64,000 nt of DNA from Corynebacterium gallinarum (GCF_014837045.1 NZ_JACSPR010000006.1:1-64000), one strand, 5' to 3'. Counted from the stretch's first letter, positions 8,134 through 17,966 are shown. Notes: generated from the letters alone by a model not told the origin. Numbers and translations: made by a program.

Positions 8134-8817
8134 CTATTCAGCGATCTCCTTCAAGGTGCTGGCGTTGACCTCCCGGATCTGCGCCAGATACAACTCGGCG
8201 CAGGCCAGCGCGTCGGTGAGCGCCTGATGGTTGGAGTATTGCGGCAACCCGTACCGGGTCCGCACCCGCGCGAGGCGGAGATCCTCCCCCCGGGGATAGG
8301 TGGACATCTTCTCCATGTGCCGGCGTTCAATGGCGAAGGTGTCCACCACCGGCAGCTGCAGGGGCGCGTCGAAGTACTTCTGGCAGGCCGCGGAGAGGAA
8401 ATTCTGCTCCATGGGGGCGAAATGTGCGAGCAGGACCCGCCCCCTGAGCGCGGCGAGCAGTTCCGCGAGTGCCTCCTCCAGGTCCACACCGGCGGCCAGC
8501 TCATCATCGGTGAGGCGGTGAATCACCGCGGAAGACCCCACGGTGAACCCCTCGGTTCCCCGGATCACCCGGTAACCCGCGCCACCGAGTTCGATGACGC
8601 GCCCGGTGACGGGCACCCACCCGATCGAGACGATCTGGTGCTCGTCCGGTTTGAGGCCCGTGGTCTCCACGTCGACCGCCAGCAGGGGCAGCTCATCCAG
8701 GCTTGTCGACGGTGGTGGCGCCGGCACATCGTAGAACTCCTTCAGGGCACCCGTGGCGCGTCGGGCCCGCGCCGTGCGCCCGGATCGACCCCGGCCACCG
8801 AACACTGTGCTGAACAT
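8134..8817 (-). CDS. DnaQ-like 3'-5' exonuclease
   Basis: A 227-residue DEDDh exonuclease of the DNA polymerase III epsilon family. Exo I is LLAVDVETTGL, Exo II is LLAHFAPMEQNFL, and Exo III is NHQALTDALAC, giving the acidic and histidine residues needed for two-metal catalysis. Its start overlaps the stop of the upstream cNMP/CBS/DUF294 gene (TGATG), so synthesis is coupled. This pairing recurs in bacteria. It is probably not the replicative proofreading subunit but an accessory DNA or RNA exonuclease. Confidence 0.88.
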   Translation of the reverse strand: MFSTVFGGRGRSGRTARARRATGALKEFYDVPAPPPSTSLDELPLLAVDVETTGLKPDEHQIVSIGWVPVTGRVIELGGAGYRVIRGTEGFTVGSSAVIHRLTDDELAAGVDLEEALAELLAALRGRVLLAHFAPMEQNFLSAACQKYFDAPLQLPVVDTFAIERRHMEKMSTYPRGEDLRLARVRTRYGLPQYSNHQALTDALACAELYLAQIREVNASTLKEIAE

Positions 8818-10673
8818 CAGATGTTCCTCACGGGGTACTTGGTGGCCAGGGCCGTCTGCATGTCCTTGATGATGGTGAAGGCATCACGCAGATGGTCCCG
8901 GTCCAGGCGTCCGAGGTTCTTCGGGGCGATGTGGTAGTTCGGCTTCTCCCCCACCTTGATCAGGTGCGCCTGGTGCCGGAAGGCGATGCTGCCCAGGAAT
9001 TCGAAGGCATCGAGCAGATCCTGTGCACCCTTGGTGGAGACCTGCCCATGCCCCGCGGCGGCCTCGAGGCGTTCCCGGGTGCCGATGGCATCACTGCCGG
9101 TGGCCAGCGCATACAATCGCGCCATCTGCACGATGCCGGCGGTCCCGCCCTTCTTCACATCCAGGGTCGCGCCGTATTCCCCCGACCGCTCCACCACGAA
9201 CCCGCGGAAGAAACCCACCGGGGGGAAACGCCGGGCGGCCAGGGCTGCCAGGTGGGCATGGAACCGCCTCGCACCGCGGGCCATGTTCACCGCGGACTGG
9301 TGCACCTGCTGGGCCATCTCGATCTCCCCGTGGATGGCCCGGAAATCGAAGAAGATCTGTGCATTGAGCAGTGCGTCCGGTTCCGGGGCCTGAATCCAGT
9401 TGTGGAAGGTGTCCACCCACTCCGAGGCGGTTTTGCGCCACTCCGGGTTGGAGGCCATCATGTCACCCGGGCACAACACCTGCCCGGCTCGGTCCAGGCC
9501 GCGGCAGACAAAATCGGTGAGCGCGGCGAAGTAGTCACCGTGTTCCCGTTCATCGTAGGAATCATCCAGCAGCAGGCAGTTGTCCTGATCGGAAGCCAGA
9601 CCCATCTCCTTGCGGCCCTGGGAGCCGACCACGACGAAGGCGTACGGCACCGGGGGCTTCCCGAACTTCTCCTCCCCCAGGACGAGCAGGCGGCGTGCCA
9701 GGGAATCCGCCGCCACCGTGAGCAGGCTGCTGACCTCCTCCGCGGAGGCGCCACGGTCGATGAAACGCGCCGCCACCTCGGAGGCCGACTGGTAGGTGTT
9801 GGACAGCTCCTCCACCGTGTTCTTCCGCGACAGATCCGCCGTGAGATAGATGGGATCATGGCGCAGCAGACGCATGATGTCCGCGGCGGTGACGATGCCG
9901 GAGATCCGGCCCTCGTCCACGATCGGCAGGTGGTGGATGCGCAACTCAGCCATGAGCAGCATGGCCTCGAAGGCGAGGTCCTGCGAGGTGGCGGTGCGGG
10001 GGCTGGAGGTCATGATGGTGGAGACCGGCTGGGAGATATCCAGCGCGGCGGCCACCACACGTCCGCGCATATCGCGGTCGGTGGCAATACCGATGAGCTC
10101 CCCGTCGGTCTGGATGAGCAGCGAGGACACGGCGTAGCGCTCCATTGTCTGGGCGGCCTCCCGGATGCTGGTTTCCGGTCCCACCGAGACGGGGTTATTG
10201 ATCTTGAACTCCCCCAGGCGGGTGCGCAGCACCTTGGAACTGGATTCATTGCGCAGCTGCTCGGCGGCGACCCTGATGCGCTTGGACCAGCTGGAGTAGT
10301 ACCGGGCCATCTCCGGGTTTCGTTCAGCCAGGGCGAGGACATAATCGCGGGGGATGCTCAGCACCAGGCTGTCCTCCACCGCCACCATGGTGTAGCGGGA
10401 GACGGGGTCCTTGGCCATCGTGGAATAGCCGAAGGACCTGCCCGCCTCACGACGGTCCAGCAGGGTGCCATCCTCATCCAGGACATCCACCGCACCGGAC
10501 CGGATCACCCGGAGGTAGTCATTGTGTTGACCATGCTGAATGATCACATCCCCCCTGCGGAAATACTCCATGATCATCTTGGCGGGCAGGGCATCCAGTT
10601 CCTTCTTGGGAAGGCGGATAAAGGGTTCGAAACCGGCGATGAAATCGCGGATCTCCTCTAGTTCAACCGACAT
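8817..10673 (-). CDS. cNMP-binding, CBS-pair, DUF294 nucleotidyltransferase-like protein
   Basis: A 618-residue multidomain protein. Domains in order: a cyclic-nucleotide-binding (cap) domain (about 20-130), two CBS domains (about 160-280) including the MERYAVSSLLIQTDGELIGIATDRD-type core, then a DUF294 nucleotidyltransferase-like region with VVVGSQGRKEMGLASDQDN (about 345-365), and a C-terminal helical domain. It may be a cytoplasmic sensor of nucleotides such as cAMP or ATP/AMP. I use the ATG at 10673 because AAGGTG lies 6 nt upstream; a GTG three codons earlier lies within that site. Coupled to the exonuclease gene by TGATG; 50 bp downstream of leuB. Confidence 0.87.
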   Translation of the reverse strand: MSVELEEIRDFIAGFEPFIRLPKKELDALPAKMIMEYFRRGDVIIQHGQHNDYLRVIRSGAVDVLDEDGTLLDRREAGRSFGYSTMAKDPVSRYTMVAVEDSLVLSIPRDYVLALAERNPEMARYYSSWSKRIRVAAEQLRNESSSKVLRTRLGEFKINNPVSVGPETSIREAAQTMERYAVSSLLIQTDGELIGIATDRDMRGRVVAAALDISQPVSTIMTSSPRTATSQDLAFEAMLLMAELRIHHLPIVDEGRISGIVTAADIMRLLRHDPIYLTADLSRKNTVEELSNTYQSASEVAARFIDRGASAEEVSSLLTVAADSLARRLLVLGEEKFGKPPVPYAFVVVGSQGRKEMGLASDQDNCLLLDDSYDEREHGDYFAALTDFVCRGLDRAGQVLCPGDMMASNPEWRKTASEWVDTFHNWIQAPEPDALLNAQIFFDFRAIHGEIEMAQQVHQSAVNMARGARRFHAHLAALAARRFPPVGFFRGFVVERSGEYGATLDVKKGGTAGIVQMARLYALATGSDAIGTRERLEAAAGHGQVSTKGAQDLLDAFEFLGSIAFRHQAHLIKVGEKPNYHIAPKNLGRLDRDHLRDAFTIIKDMQTALATKYPVRNI

Positions 10674-10723
10674 GGTTTTCACCTTAGAGAAACAACCAAC
10701 CCCGGGTGGTGGTTTTCCGCTGT

Positions 10724-11746
10724 TTAAGCCACCACAGCAGCCGCGATGCGGTCTCCGACCTCGGTGGTGGAAATCGGGGCCTTCGGATCGCGACCAGCCA
10801 CATCGCGGGCCACGGCCTCCTCGATGCGTACGGCGTTGTCCTCGTCACCCAGGTGGCGCAGCATCATGGCCGCGGACAGGATCGCCGCGGTCGGATCGGC
10901 GATGCCCTTGCCCATGATGTCCGGGGCGGAACCGTGAACCGGCTCGAACATCGACGGGTTGGTGCCGGTGGCGTCGATATTGCCGGAGGCCGCCAGACCG
11001 ATGCCACCGGAGATGGCACCGGCCTCATCGGTGAGGATGTCACCGAAGAGGTTGTCGGTGACGATGACATCAAAGCGGGAGGGGTCGGTGACCAGGTAGA
11101 TGGTGGCGGCGTCGATGTGGTTGTAATCGACGGTCACCTCCGGGTACTCGGTGGCGACCTCGTCGACGGTGCGCTGCCAGAGGCCACCACCGTGGACCAG
11201 GACGTTGGTCTTGTGCACCAGGGTGAGGTGCTTGCGACGCGACTGTGCCAGCTCGAAGGCGTAGCGGATGACACGCTCGGCACCGTAGCGGGTGTTCACC
11301 GAGGTCTCATTGGCGATCTCATGGGGTGTGCCCACGCGGATGGCACCACCGTTGCCGGTGTAGGCACCCTCGGTGCCCTCACGGACCACGACGAAGTCAA
11401 TCTCGCCCGGGTTCTTCAGCGGGGATTCCACACCCTCGTAGAGCTTGGAGGGACGCAGGTTGACGTGGTGGTCCAGGGCGAAACGCAGCTTCAGCAGCAG
11501 CCCGCGCTCCAGGACTCCCGGGGGAACGGAACCCGGTGCGCCGATGGCTCCGAGCAGGATCGCGTCGTGGTCGCGCAGCAGCGCCAGATCCTCGTCGGTG
11601 AGCAGCTCACCATTGCGCAGGTACCGGCGTGCGCCCAGGTCCAGGTCGGTGGTCTCGATGTCGTCGCGGAGGGCGCGCAGGACCTTGAGGGCCTCGTCGG
11701 TGACCTCAGGGCCGATGCCATCGCCACCAATAACAGCAAGTTTCAT
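10724..11746 (-). CDS. leuB: 3-isopropylmalate dehydrogenase
   Basis: A 340-residue NAD-dependent beta-decarboxylating dehydrogenase of leucine synthesis, oxidising 3-isopropylmalate. The start block [15 protein letters not shown], the substrate-arginine region [14 protein letters not shown], the [15 protein letters not shown] metal-binding aspartate block and the nucleotide-binding [18 protein letters not shown] are all intact. The start at 11746 is chosen because AAAGGA lies 10 nt upstream and the protein then begins at the first strand of the fold. It lies 34 bp after the YbjN-like gene on the same strand. Confidence 0.97.
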   Translation of the reverse strand: MKLAVIGGDGIGPEVTDEALKVLRALRDDIETTDLDLGARRYLRNGELLTDEDLALLRDHDAILLGAIGAPGSVPPGVLERGLLLKLRFALDHHVNLRPSKLYEGVESPLKNPGEIDFVVVREGTEGAYTGNGGAIRVGTPHEIANETSVNTRYGAERVIRYAFELAQSRRKHLTLVHKTNVLVHGGGLWQRTVDEVATEYPEVTVDYNHIDAATIYLVTDPSRFDVIVTDNLFGDILTDEAGAISGGIGLAASGNIDATGTNPSMFEPVHGSAPDIMGKGIADPTAAILSAAMMLRHLGDEDNAVRIEEAVARDVAGRDPKAPISTTEVGDRIAAAVVA

Positions 11747-11780
11747 TTTACGGGATTCCTTTCTCACCATGTGAACTTTT

Positions 11781-12719
11781 TTAGTTTAGCTGATGGAGTA
11801 CCGCACGCATCTGTGCAGTGGCACCCACCACCCCGCCGTTGAGGGCCTGATCCAGCTGGGAATCATTGAGACCTGCACGAACGGGAATGGCCACATGGGA
11901 GAGAATGCCCAGGAGATCATGCTGTTTGATCATGGCGATCGTGGACAGCCACGAATCCAGGTTGGCCCGGTTGCACAGATGGAGGAATGCCGTGGCATCG
12001 ATGTCCTCCTGCGCATCGGGGTTACCGGGCAGCAGCATGCTGGCCTGGACCTGCAGCACCTCGGGATCCTCGAAGTCCACGTCCACGGGCATCTCATCCA
12101 TGGACAGACTGATGCAGCGGGTGTCGGGGTCATACGCCACCCCGTCGACCCCCTGGGCGGCGAACCACTGTTCCACGCGCCGCGGGGTGACCCGGTCGGC
12201 GGGTGTGGCATCCCCCACCCCGATATGGAAGCTCTCACCGGGTTGTCGTGGGGACCGCTCCGGGTACAGGGCGTGCAACTCGCGGGTGAGACGGATACCG
12301 GTGTTGAGCACCTCGGCGAGGAAGGACTTCAGCTGGGTGACACTGACGCCGTCGCCGATCGGATAGACCAGGGAGGCGGAGACCTCCAGGGGACCCTCAT
12401 CGGCCTTGAGCACCGATACCAGGCTCGCCGGGTGCTCAGGTGGGGTGTCGATGCTGAACTTCGGCATGGGACCTGCATTGTTGGCCGCGTTGAGAGCCAC
12501 CAGGCACCGGACATAGTCATCGGTGGTCAGCTCACCCACCCAGGTGGCCTTCGCGATCAGCCAGTCACCGGTGTGGATGACAATGTCGAAATGGGTGGCG
12601 GGAATATAGACCCCGATGCCGGAACCGGTGTCACACAGTTCAGCCTCCACCCGCTCGCCACGGAGCAGCTCAACAATGCGCTCGGCCGTCACCTCGGCCC
12701 GGGGAATGATCTGCACCAT
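11781..12719 (-). CDS. Tandem YbjN-domain protein
   Basis: A 312-residue cytoplasmic protein with two YbjN-like (T3SS-chaperone-like fold) units. Unit 1 is about residues 1-150 ([23 protein letters not shown] onward) and unit 2 about 175-312 ([23 protein letters not shown] onward). Each begins with an entry helix followed by strands ending in hydrophobic VxVD-type patterns. The family is widespread in actinobacteria and has no settled activity; E. coli YbjN affects stress and motility traits. AAAGGA lies 7 nt before the ATG. Upstream of leuB on the same strand, so possibly co-transcribed. Confidence 0.72.
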   Translation of the reverse strand: MVQIIPRAEVTAERIVELLRGERVEAELCDTGSGIGVYIPATHFDIVIHTGDWLIAKATWVGELTTDDYVRCLVALNAANNAGPMPKFSIDTPPEHPASLVSVLKADEGPLEVSASLVYPIGDGVSVTQLKSFLAEVLNTGIRLTRELHALYPERSPRQPGESFHIGVGDATPADRVTPRRVEQWFAAQGVDGVAYDPDTRCISLSMDEMPVDVDFEDPEVLQVQASMLLPGNPDAQEDIDATAFLHLCNRANLDSWLSTIAMIKQHDLLGILSHVAIPVRAGLNDSQLDQALNGGVVGATAQMRAVLHQLN

Positions 12720-12807
12720 CAGCGTGTCCTTTCGCAGGTGAATCCTTGTCGGGATTCACGCTACCGGGCATCAGATGCAGACCGGCACACCGGGGGTGGT
12801 CCGTCTT

Positions 12808-13284
12808 CTAGAGCTCCAGGGTCGTGGACTGGCCACCGGTGTCCTCACCGGTGACACGTGACTTCACGATCTGTGCCAGTGCGGACATCTTTCCTCCGGG
12901 AAGGCCCCAGAACTGGGCGGACTCGGAGGTCACCTTGAGCAGTCCGACTGCCGGGTCGTCCTTACCGTCGAACCACCCCTCGACGTCCTTGTTCCACAGC
13001 TCATCAACCTTGGCCGGGTCGTGGACGAACTCGGTGTCGGCCGCCACCGACAACCAGGAACCCGCCTCAGCGACCGACAGGTTCACCTGGGAGCTGGCGC
13101 GGAGGGCATCGGCGTGACCTCCGGTCAGTGAGATGAAGAACCAGATATCCGCATCCTCGGTGACCTCCTGCGGAACCATCGGGTGGGACACCAGTTTGCC
13201 GTCGGTGGTTGCGGTGGTCATCATGACCCAGCTCGCATCCCGCAGCTTGGCGACGACATCTTCCTTCGTGATTTCCTCTGACAT
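12808..13284 (-). CDS. Pyridoxamine-5'-phosphate-oxidase-like general stress protein
   Basis: A 158-residue split-barrel flavin-binding fold. Visible signature: WVMMTTATTDGKLVSHPM, then DIWFFISLTGGHADAL and AQFWGLPGGKMSAL near the end. It resembles general stress protein 26/Rv-type F420- or FMN-binding proteins rather than the vitamin B6 enzyme PdxH. The start at 13284 has AAGGAAG 5 nt upstream; an earlier in-frame ATG would add a low-complexity Arg/Pro head. Cofactor choice cannot be read from the sequence. Confidence 0.78.
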   Translation of the reverse strand: MSEEITKEDVVAKLRDASWVMMTTATTDGKLVSHPMVPQEVTEDADIWFFISLTGGHADALRASSQVNLSVAEAGSWLSVAADTEFVHDPAKVDELWNKDVEGWFDGKDDPAVGLLKVTSESAQFWGLPGGKMSALAQIVKSRVTGEDTGGQSTTLEL

Positions 13285-13392
13285 ATTGTCTTCCTTCCGG
13301 TCGGGGTGACGCGGCGTCCGTGTCGATGTGCCGCCCAGCATAGACATCCCCGGCCACCCGGGCCACGTTCGTGAACACCACGAGAGGGTGAC

Positions 13393-14025
13393 TCAGCTAC
13401 TTCCGAAGGAGGAACCCGGTAATGGGCCCTCATCGGGATTTTCCCCCCTCCCGAAGTCCAGGGTGTACTCCCCCGGCGTTGCATCGACACAGGCCTGGTA
13501 GAGACGTTGCTCCTGCGCACGGACCTCCATGAGCGCGTTATACGTCTGGGGATAGGTGCTCCGCAACAACCCGCCTGCCTGGGTGTCAGGAAAATCGCGG
13601 ATGGACACGAGCGCCTGGGATGCCGCATCCTGCGAGAACACCGGCTGGATGTGGGTTTCAAACGCCGCATTCATCGGAAGCGAGACAACCTCACCAAAGA
13701 GCGGTGTGTGCCCTTTCCTGGCCACCAGGGAGTAATTCGCCACGATGATCTCGGGGACGTTCAGCTCGGCCGGTGTACCCACCCGGAGCAAGGAATAATA
13801 TTTGTCGAGCTGCTGCCGAAGCTCCGGGTGAGCCGCCTTCAGTTCCTTTTCAGTGACATCGGCGAGCTTCCGTTTCAGCTGTGCGTGCTCACTGTCCGTG
13901 AGGGTCACCGAACAGGTGGTGCCCTGAAGCCCGAGCTCCGCAGCGGACACCGCAGGTGCCATGATCGAGATTAACCCGACAACCGCAGTCACGGTGGCCG
14001 CACTCTTTAGGGGATGGAGTTTCAT
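13393..14025 (-). CDS. Secreted protein of unknown function
   Basis: A 210-residue protein with a clear Sec signal peptide: a basic start (MKLHPLK), a hydrophobic core (residues 8-27) and an AVSA-A cleavage site near residue 28. The mature part has an early cysteine (TTCSVTL) and a late one (YQACVDA), which may form a disulfide, and a helical charged stretch (HAQLKRKLADVTEKELKAA). The tail is Gly/Ser/Pro-rich. No known domain is recognised. AGAGG lies 10 nt before the start. Confidence 0.7.
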   Translation of the reverse strand: MKLHPLKSAATVTAVVGLISIMAPAVSAAELGLQGTTCSVTLTDSEHAQLKRKLADVTEKELKAAHPELRQQLDKYYSLLRVGTPAELNVPEIIVANYSLVARKGHTPLFGEVVSLPMNAAFETHIQPVFSQDAASQALVSIRDFPDTQAGGLLRSTYPQTYNALMEVRAQEQRLYQACVDATPGEYTLDFGRGENPDEGPLPGSSFGSS

Positions 14026-14162
14026 CGTTACTCAGCCTCTCGCTGCCGAAGGAAAATGGACTGGTTGGACGGAAAACCGGAATCCTCCCCTGATGCTAAA
14101 CCGGTGGTTCGCTGTGTGACAGACCCTGTTTCTGGGGGCAGGCACTTTTCACCCCAAAAATG

Positions 14163-14186
14163 AAAAATCCCGCCCGAAGGCGGGAT
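14163..14186 (-). terminator. Rho-independent terminator of serA
   Basis: The 8-bp stem ATCCCGCC/GGCGGGAT with a TTCG-type tetraloop (14167-14186) is followed on the minus strand by TTTTTCA. It lies 34 bp past the serA stop codon. Confidence 0.88.
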
Positions 14187-14219
14187 CTTTCCTGAAACAG
14201 CTACCGGTAACGCGAGCGG

Positions 14220-15812
14220 TTAGCCCAGGTTGACCTGGAAGGAATCGGCATTGAGCTCGGCGGTGATCTCCGCGACCAGCTCCTCCGGAACCTCACGCTC
14301 GACACGCAGGATCAGCACGGCGCCATCGCCCTTGGCTGCCTGGGTGAGGGCGGCGGCCTGGATGTTGATGCCGGCGGTACCCAGCTTGGTGCCCACGGTG
14401 CCCAGGGCACCCGGTGCGTCGGTGTACTCGAGGAACAGGTTGCGACCCTCGGCACGCATGTCCAGGCCACGGCCATTGATGCGGGTGATCTTCTCGACGC
14501 GCTCCAGGCCGGTCAGTGCGCCCACGACGGCGGCGGTGTTGCCCTCGCCGGTGACGACCTTGACCTCGATGACAGAGCGGTGGGTGACGGACTCGGAGTT
14601 GGTCTTGACGTCGACGCTCACGCCGCGCTCCTCGGCGATGCGTGGTGCGTTGACGAAGGTGACGGGCTCCTCGATGATGCCGGAGAACAGACCACGGACG
14701 GCGGACAGACCCAGGGCGCTGACATCCTCGCTGGAGAGCTCACCGCGGGCGGTGACCTCGAGGGAGACGGGGGTGCCGTCGACAAGCTTGCCGGCCAGCA
14801 GGCCGAGCTTGCGGGCGAGCTCCATCCACAGGGCGACCTCTTCGCCGACCTTGCCACCGGAGACGTTCACGGCGTCGGCGACGAACTCGCCGGCCAGTGC
14901 CTTGAGCACGGAATCGGCGACGTCGGTGCCGGCACGGTCCTGTGCCTCCTCGGTGGATGCACCCAGGTGCGGGGTGACAACAACCTGCGGCAGCTTGAAC
15001 AGCGGGGAGTCGGTGCAGGGCTCGGAGTCGTAGACGTCGAAACCTGCGCCACGGATGTGGCCGGACTCGATCGCATCCGCCAGTGCCTGCTCATCGACGA
15101 GGCCACCGCGGGCCGCGTTGATGATGATCTGGCCCTTCTTGGCCTTGGCCAGGAGCTCGGCGTTGAACATGCCGGCGGTCTCCTTGGTCTTGGGCAGGTG
15201 GATGGTAACGAAGTCGGAGCGACCCATCAGTTCTTCCAGCTCCACGAGCTCTACGCCGAGCTGTGCGGCACGTGCCGGGTTGGCGTAGGGATCGTAGGCG
15301 ATGATGGTGGTCTCGAAGGCCGCGAGGCGCTGAGCGAACAGCTGTCCGATGTGGCCGAAGCCGACGATGCCGACGGTCTTGCCGAAGATCTCCACACCGT
15401 TGAAGGAGGAGCGCTTCCACTCACCGTCACGCAGGGTGGCGTCAGCGGCCGGGATCTGGCGAGCGGTGGACAGCAGCAGGGAGACTGCATGCTCACATGC
15501 GGAATGGATGTTGGAGGTCGGGGCGTTGGCGACCATGACGCCAGCCTCGGTGGCGGCGGGGATGTCGACGTTGTCCAGACCAACGCCAGCACGGCCGACG
15601 ATCTTCAAGTTGGGCGCTGCTGCGATGACTTCTGCATCCACCTTGGTGGCGGAACGCACGAGGAGGGCGTCTGCCTCCTTGACTGCTTCGAGCAGTTCGG
15701 GGCGGTTGGGTCCGTCAACCCAACGGACCTCAACTGCATCACCCAGCGCGTCAACGGTGGACTGCGCTAGCTTGTCGGCGATAAGTACAACCGGACGGCC
15801 ATTCTGGCTCAC
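14220..15812 (-). CDS. serA: D-3-phosphoglycerate dehydrogenase
   Basis: A 530-residue long-form PGDH, the first step of serine synthesis. Substrate domain, then NAD domain with VGIVGFGHIGQLFAQRL; catalytic surroundings INAARGGLVDEQAL and TPHLGASTEEAQ are intact. An intervening allosteric domain and a C-terminal ACT domain (ALGTVGTKLGTAGINIQAA) follow; in actinobacterial enzymes these carry serine feedback inhibition. Start is GTG with AGGAG 6 nt upstream. An unusually long structured leader precedes it (see 15813-16144). Confidence 0.97.
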   Translation of the reverse strand: MSQNGRPVVLIADKLAQSTVDALGDAVEVRWVDGPNRPELLEAVKEADALLVRSATKVDAEVIAAAPNLKIVGRAGVGLDNVDIPAATEAGVMVANAPTSNIHSACEHAVSLLLSTARQIPAADATLRDGEWKRSSFNGVEIFGKTVGIVGFGHIGQLFAQRLAAFETTIIAYDPYANPARAAQLGVELVELEELMGRSDFVTIHLPKTKETAGMFNAELLAKAKKGQIIINAARGGLVDEQALADAIESGHIRGAGFDVYDSEPCTDSPLFKLPQVVVTPHLGASTEEAQDRAGTDVADSVLKALAGEFVADAVNVSGGKVGEEVALWMELARKLGLLAGKLVDGTPVSLEVTARGELSSEDVSALGLSAVRGLFSGIIEEPVTFVNAPRIAEERGVSVDVKTNSESVTHRSVIEVKVVTGEGNTAAVVGALTGLERVEKITRINGRGLDMRAEGRNLFLEYTDAPGALGTVGTKLGTAGINIQAAALTQAAKGDGAVLILRVEREVPEELVAEITAELNADSFQVNLG

Positions 15813-16144
15813 AAGATACTCCTGGAAGAACTAGGAATGTCCGCCTGCAGCAGGCACGACCGCGTCGGCTGCAGACGTGTCCACGCCGGGTTTTGGCGTG
15901 CGACTACGGACATTCTAAACCCACTCCTCCACCGGGGGACACCTCGGGCTGTTTTCATGACACGGGACACACCCTCGGGTCTGTCCCAGCCTCGGCCCCG
16001 CCGCCCGGAGTGACCGCGACGCACGTTCCCGGCATCACCGGGTGCGTATTTCCATCAATCGCCAGGTCAGGACCGCAACCCCACCCCGAGACGATGGCCC
16101 CCGGGGTGCCAGTGGTTCTCCCCCACCCCGCACCGGAACACACC
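15813..16144 (-). promoter_or_regulatory. serA promoter and structured leader; otherwise empty gap
   Basis: On the minus strand TAGAAT (15917-15912) is a good -10 box, which would give a leader of roughly 90 nt before the serA GTG. The leader can form a CACGCC/GGCGTG hairpin (15882-15900) and CTGCAG-rich pairing. A 9-bp inverted repeat, GAATGTCCG (15835-15843) and CGGACATTC (15907-15915), spans it; one arm overlaps the -10 box, so it could be an operator. No gene is visible in 15920-16144. Confidence 0.45.
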
Positions 16145-16175
16145 AAGGGGCCCTGAATATTATTCAGGGCCCCTT
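16145..16175. terminator. Strong hairpin after the lipoprotein gene
   Basis: A perfect 15-bp inverted repeat (AAGGGGCCCTGAATA and complement) around a single T, so the real loop is a few bases larger. It lies 48 bp past the stop of the lipoprotein gene. No U-run follows on either strand, so it could block transcription by structure alone or serve another role. Confidence 0.55.
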
Positions 16176-16223
16176 GTCGGCCTCCCTCATCCTCGGGTGA
16201 TGGGGCGGTCTACCGGTGGCGGA

Positions 16224-17966
16224 CTACTGGTAGGAGACGAACCACGGACGTGGGTCGACCTCCTCATAGGTCTGCTGCGGGCTGAAGGTCGGGAAATCCT
16301 CGTCGTAGAAGTTCTTCCAGGCCATGAAGAAGCCCGGATCGAGATCCTGGCGCAGGACATTCCAGGTATCGTATTTCTGCCCCGGCGTGCCGTGTCCATC
16401 GGCGTGCAGGACGAAGGCGAGCTCAATGTGATCGGTGTTGATCTGTTCGCGGTCACGCAGCATCTGGAGCTGGAACTGGTGCAGGACGAAAGCCTTCTGG
16501 GGCAATTCCTCCTCGCGGACCAGGTTGGCCAGCCAGTCAGCGACCTCATTGACCTCGGCGGCCTCCACGGATCCCACACGCGCCATGGGAAGCTCATCCG
16601 CCCCGATACGCCACTCTGGATCCAGTGCCAGGCCCACGTTGGGGCGCTTCAGCAGATCCTCATAGATCTTGGCCAGTTCCAGGAAGGTGGAGCGTCCGGG
16701 CTGGATGTCAAGCACGACGTACCCGCCGGCCTCGGTGATGGCATCGATGTAGGGCACCAGGTCAGCGGGGTCGAACTCGTTGACATAGTTGCCGTCGGGG
16801 CCCGGGAACTCGGAGGCGACGGTGGCGATGATCTCGAAGGCCGGGATGACCGGCTGGTCCTCGAAGGCCTGGTATTCCGCAGCCTTGTCCAGCGCACGCT
16901 GGGCGGCCTCGGCCGGGGGCTGCTCACCCATCGCGCCCAGTGCCGGGCCGGAGGGGTGACCGTAGAACGCGATCATGCGCCTGCCCGGGAACACCAGCCC
17001 GCCGCCACCGGGGAGTTCCTCGGTGACGGTTTCACCGCGTTCGATCTTGGCGGCCAGCTGCTCACCGGTGCCGAACTGGTCACCCAGTGCCAGCAGTGGC
17101 TTGTCGGACAGGCCGGCCACCATCTCCATGTGTTCGGTGTTCAGGCGGGGATCCGGGTAGTCCATGAAACGTACGGGGGCGCCGTAGGCACGGGCGGTGG
17201 CCACGGACGAAATCCCGGATTCGGGGCTGGCCAACACGATGGGTGCCATCTCGCCGTCGCGGGCGCTCTGGGCGGGGAAGGCCGGCAGCTCGTCGTCACC
17301 ACTGGTCTCGGGCACGGTCTCCCATGCCGGCACCAGAAGTGTGTAATCCGCCGGGTCCAGCTCCGCGGTCGCGCGGGAGACTCCGGAAATATCATCGACG
17401 GTCTTAGGCTCGAACTGCAGGGCGGTCAGCTGCGCCAGGGACTCATCGGTGCCACGGTCGCGGATCACGGTGAGGTCCCCGGAGTCCTCCAGCCCGGGGA
17501 GCGCGTCGCCGACGATGAGGATAGTGGTGGCCCCGAGGCGGTCGATCTCGGCGAGGATGTCCTCATCATTGTGGCCCGGCGCGTGCAGCACGGGGGCGTG
17601 TGAGACCACACCGATCGATGCGGCCCGTAGTTCCTGGGCGATGCCGGCACCGGAGACCACTGCGGTGTCGGACTGGTCGAAGAACATCCGGCTGGCTTCC
17701 ACTCCGGAGTAGTCCGGGTCGCTGACCACGGTCGGCTCTGCCGGGAAGTTCTCGGAGACCGCGCGACTGACATTGGTGGCGCGGGCCTCGCGGAACGGCC
17801 GGTTGTCATCCTCCTGGGCAACGACGGCGCTTGTCGACGCCTCCCCCGCCGCGTCATTGTCCCCGGTGTTTTCCCCGGTGCTGGCGCAGGAGGCCAGTCC
17901 CATTGCCAGCACCGCCGCGGCGGTGCCTGCTGTCAGTGTTCTCGTTCGGCGCAGTCTACTGCCCAT
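16224..17966 (-). CDS. Secreted lipoprotein of unknown function
   Basis: A 580-residue protein. The N-terminus is a lipoprotein signal: basic RLRRTRTLT, a hydrophobic core, then the lipobox LASC with Cys at residue 27, so it should be anchored outside the membrane. The first half has repeated alternating strand/helix units (GVVSHAPVLHAP, ATTILIVGDALPG) reminiscent of cell-wall-binding repeat 2 folds. The second half (from about 340) has EIIATVASEFPG, VVLDIQPGRSTFLELAKIYEDLL and GLALDPEWRIG, resembling a TIM-barrel hydrolase-like domain. GGAAGG precedes the ATG. Substrate unknown; possibly envelope-related. Confidence 0.7.
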   Translation of the reverse strand: MGSRLRRTRTLTAGTAAAVLAMGLASCASTGENTGDNDAAGEASTSAVVAQEDDNRPFREARATNVSRAVSENFPAEPTVVSDPDYSGVEASRMFFDQSDTAVVSGAGIAQELRAASIGVVSHAPVLHAPGHNDEDILAEIDRLGATTILIVGDALPGLEDSGDLTVIRDRGTDESLAQLTALQFEPKTVDDISGVSRATAELDPADYTLLVPAWETVPETSGDDELPAFPAQSARDGEMAPIVLASPESGISSVATARAYGAPVRFMDYPDPRLNTEHMEMVAGLSDKPLLALGDQFGTGEQLAAKIERGETVTEELPGGGGLVFPGRRMIAFYGHPSGPALGAMGEQPPAEAAQRALDKAAEYQAFEDQPVIPAFEIIATVASEFPGPDGNYVNEFDPADLVPYIDAITEAGGYVVLDIQPGRSTFLELAKIYEDLLKRPNVGLALDPEWRIGADELPMARVGSVEAAEVNEVADWLANLVREEELPQKAFVLHQFQLQMLRDREQINTDHIELAFVLHADGHGTPGQKYDTWNVLRQDLDPGFFMAWKNFYDEDFPTFSPQQTYEEVDPRPWFVSYQ

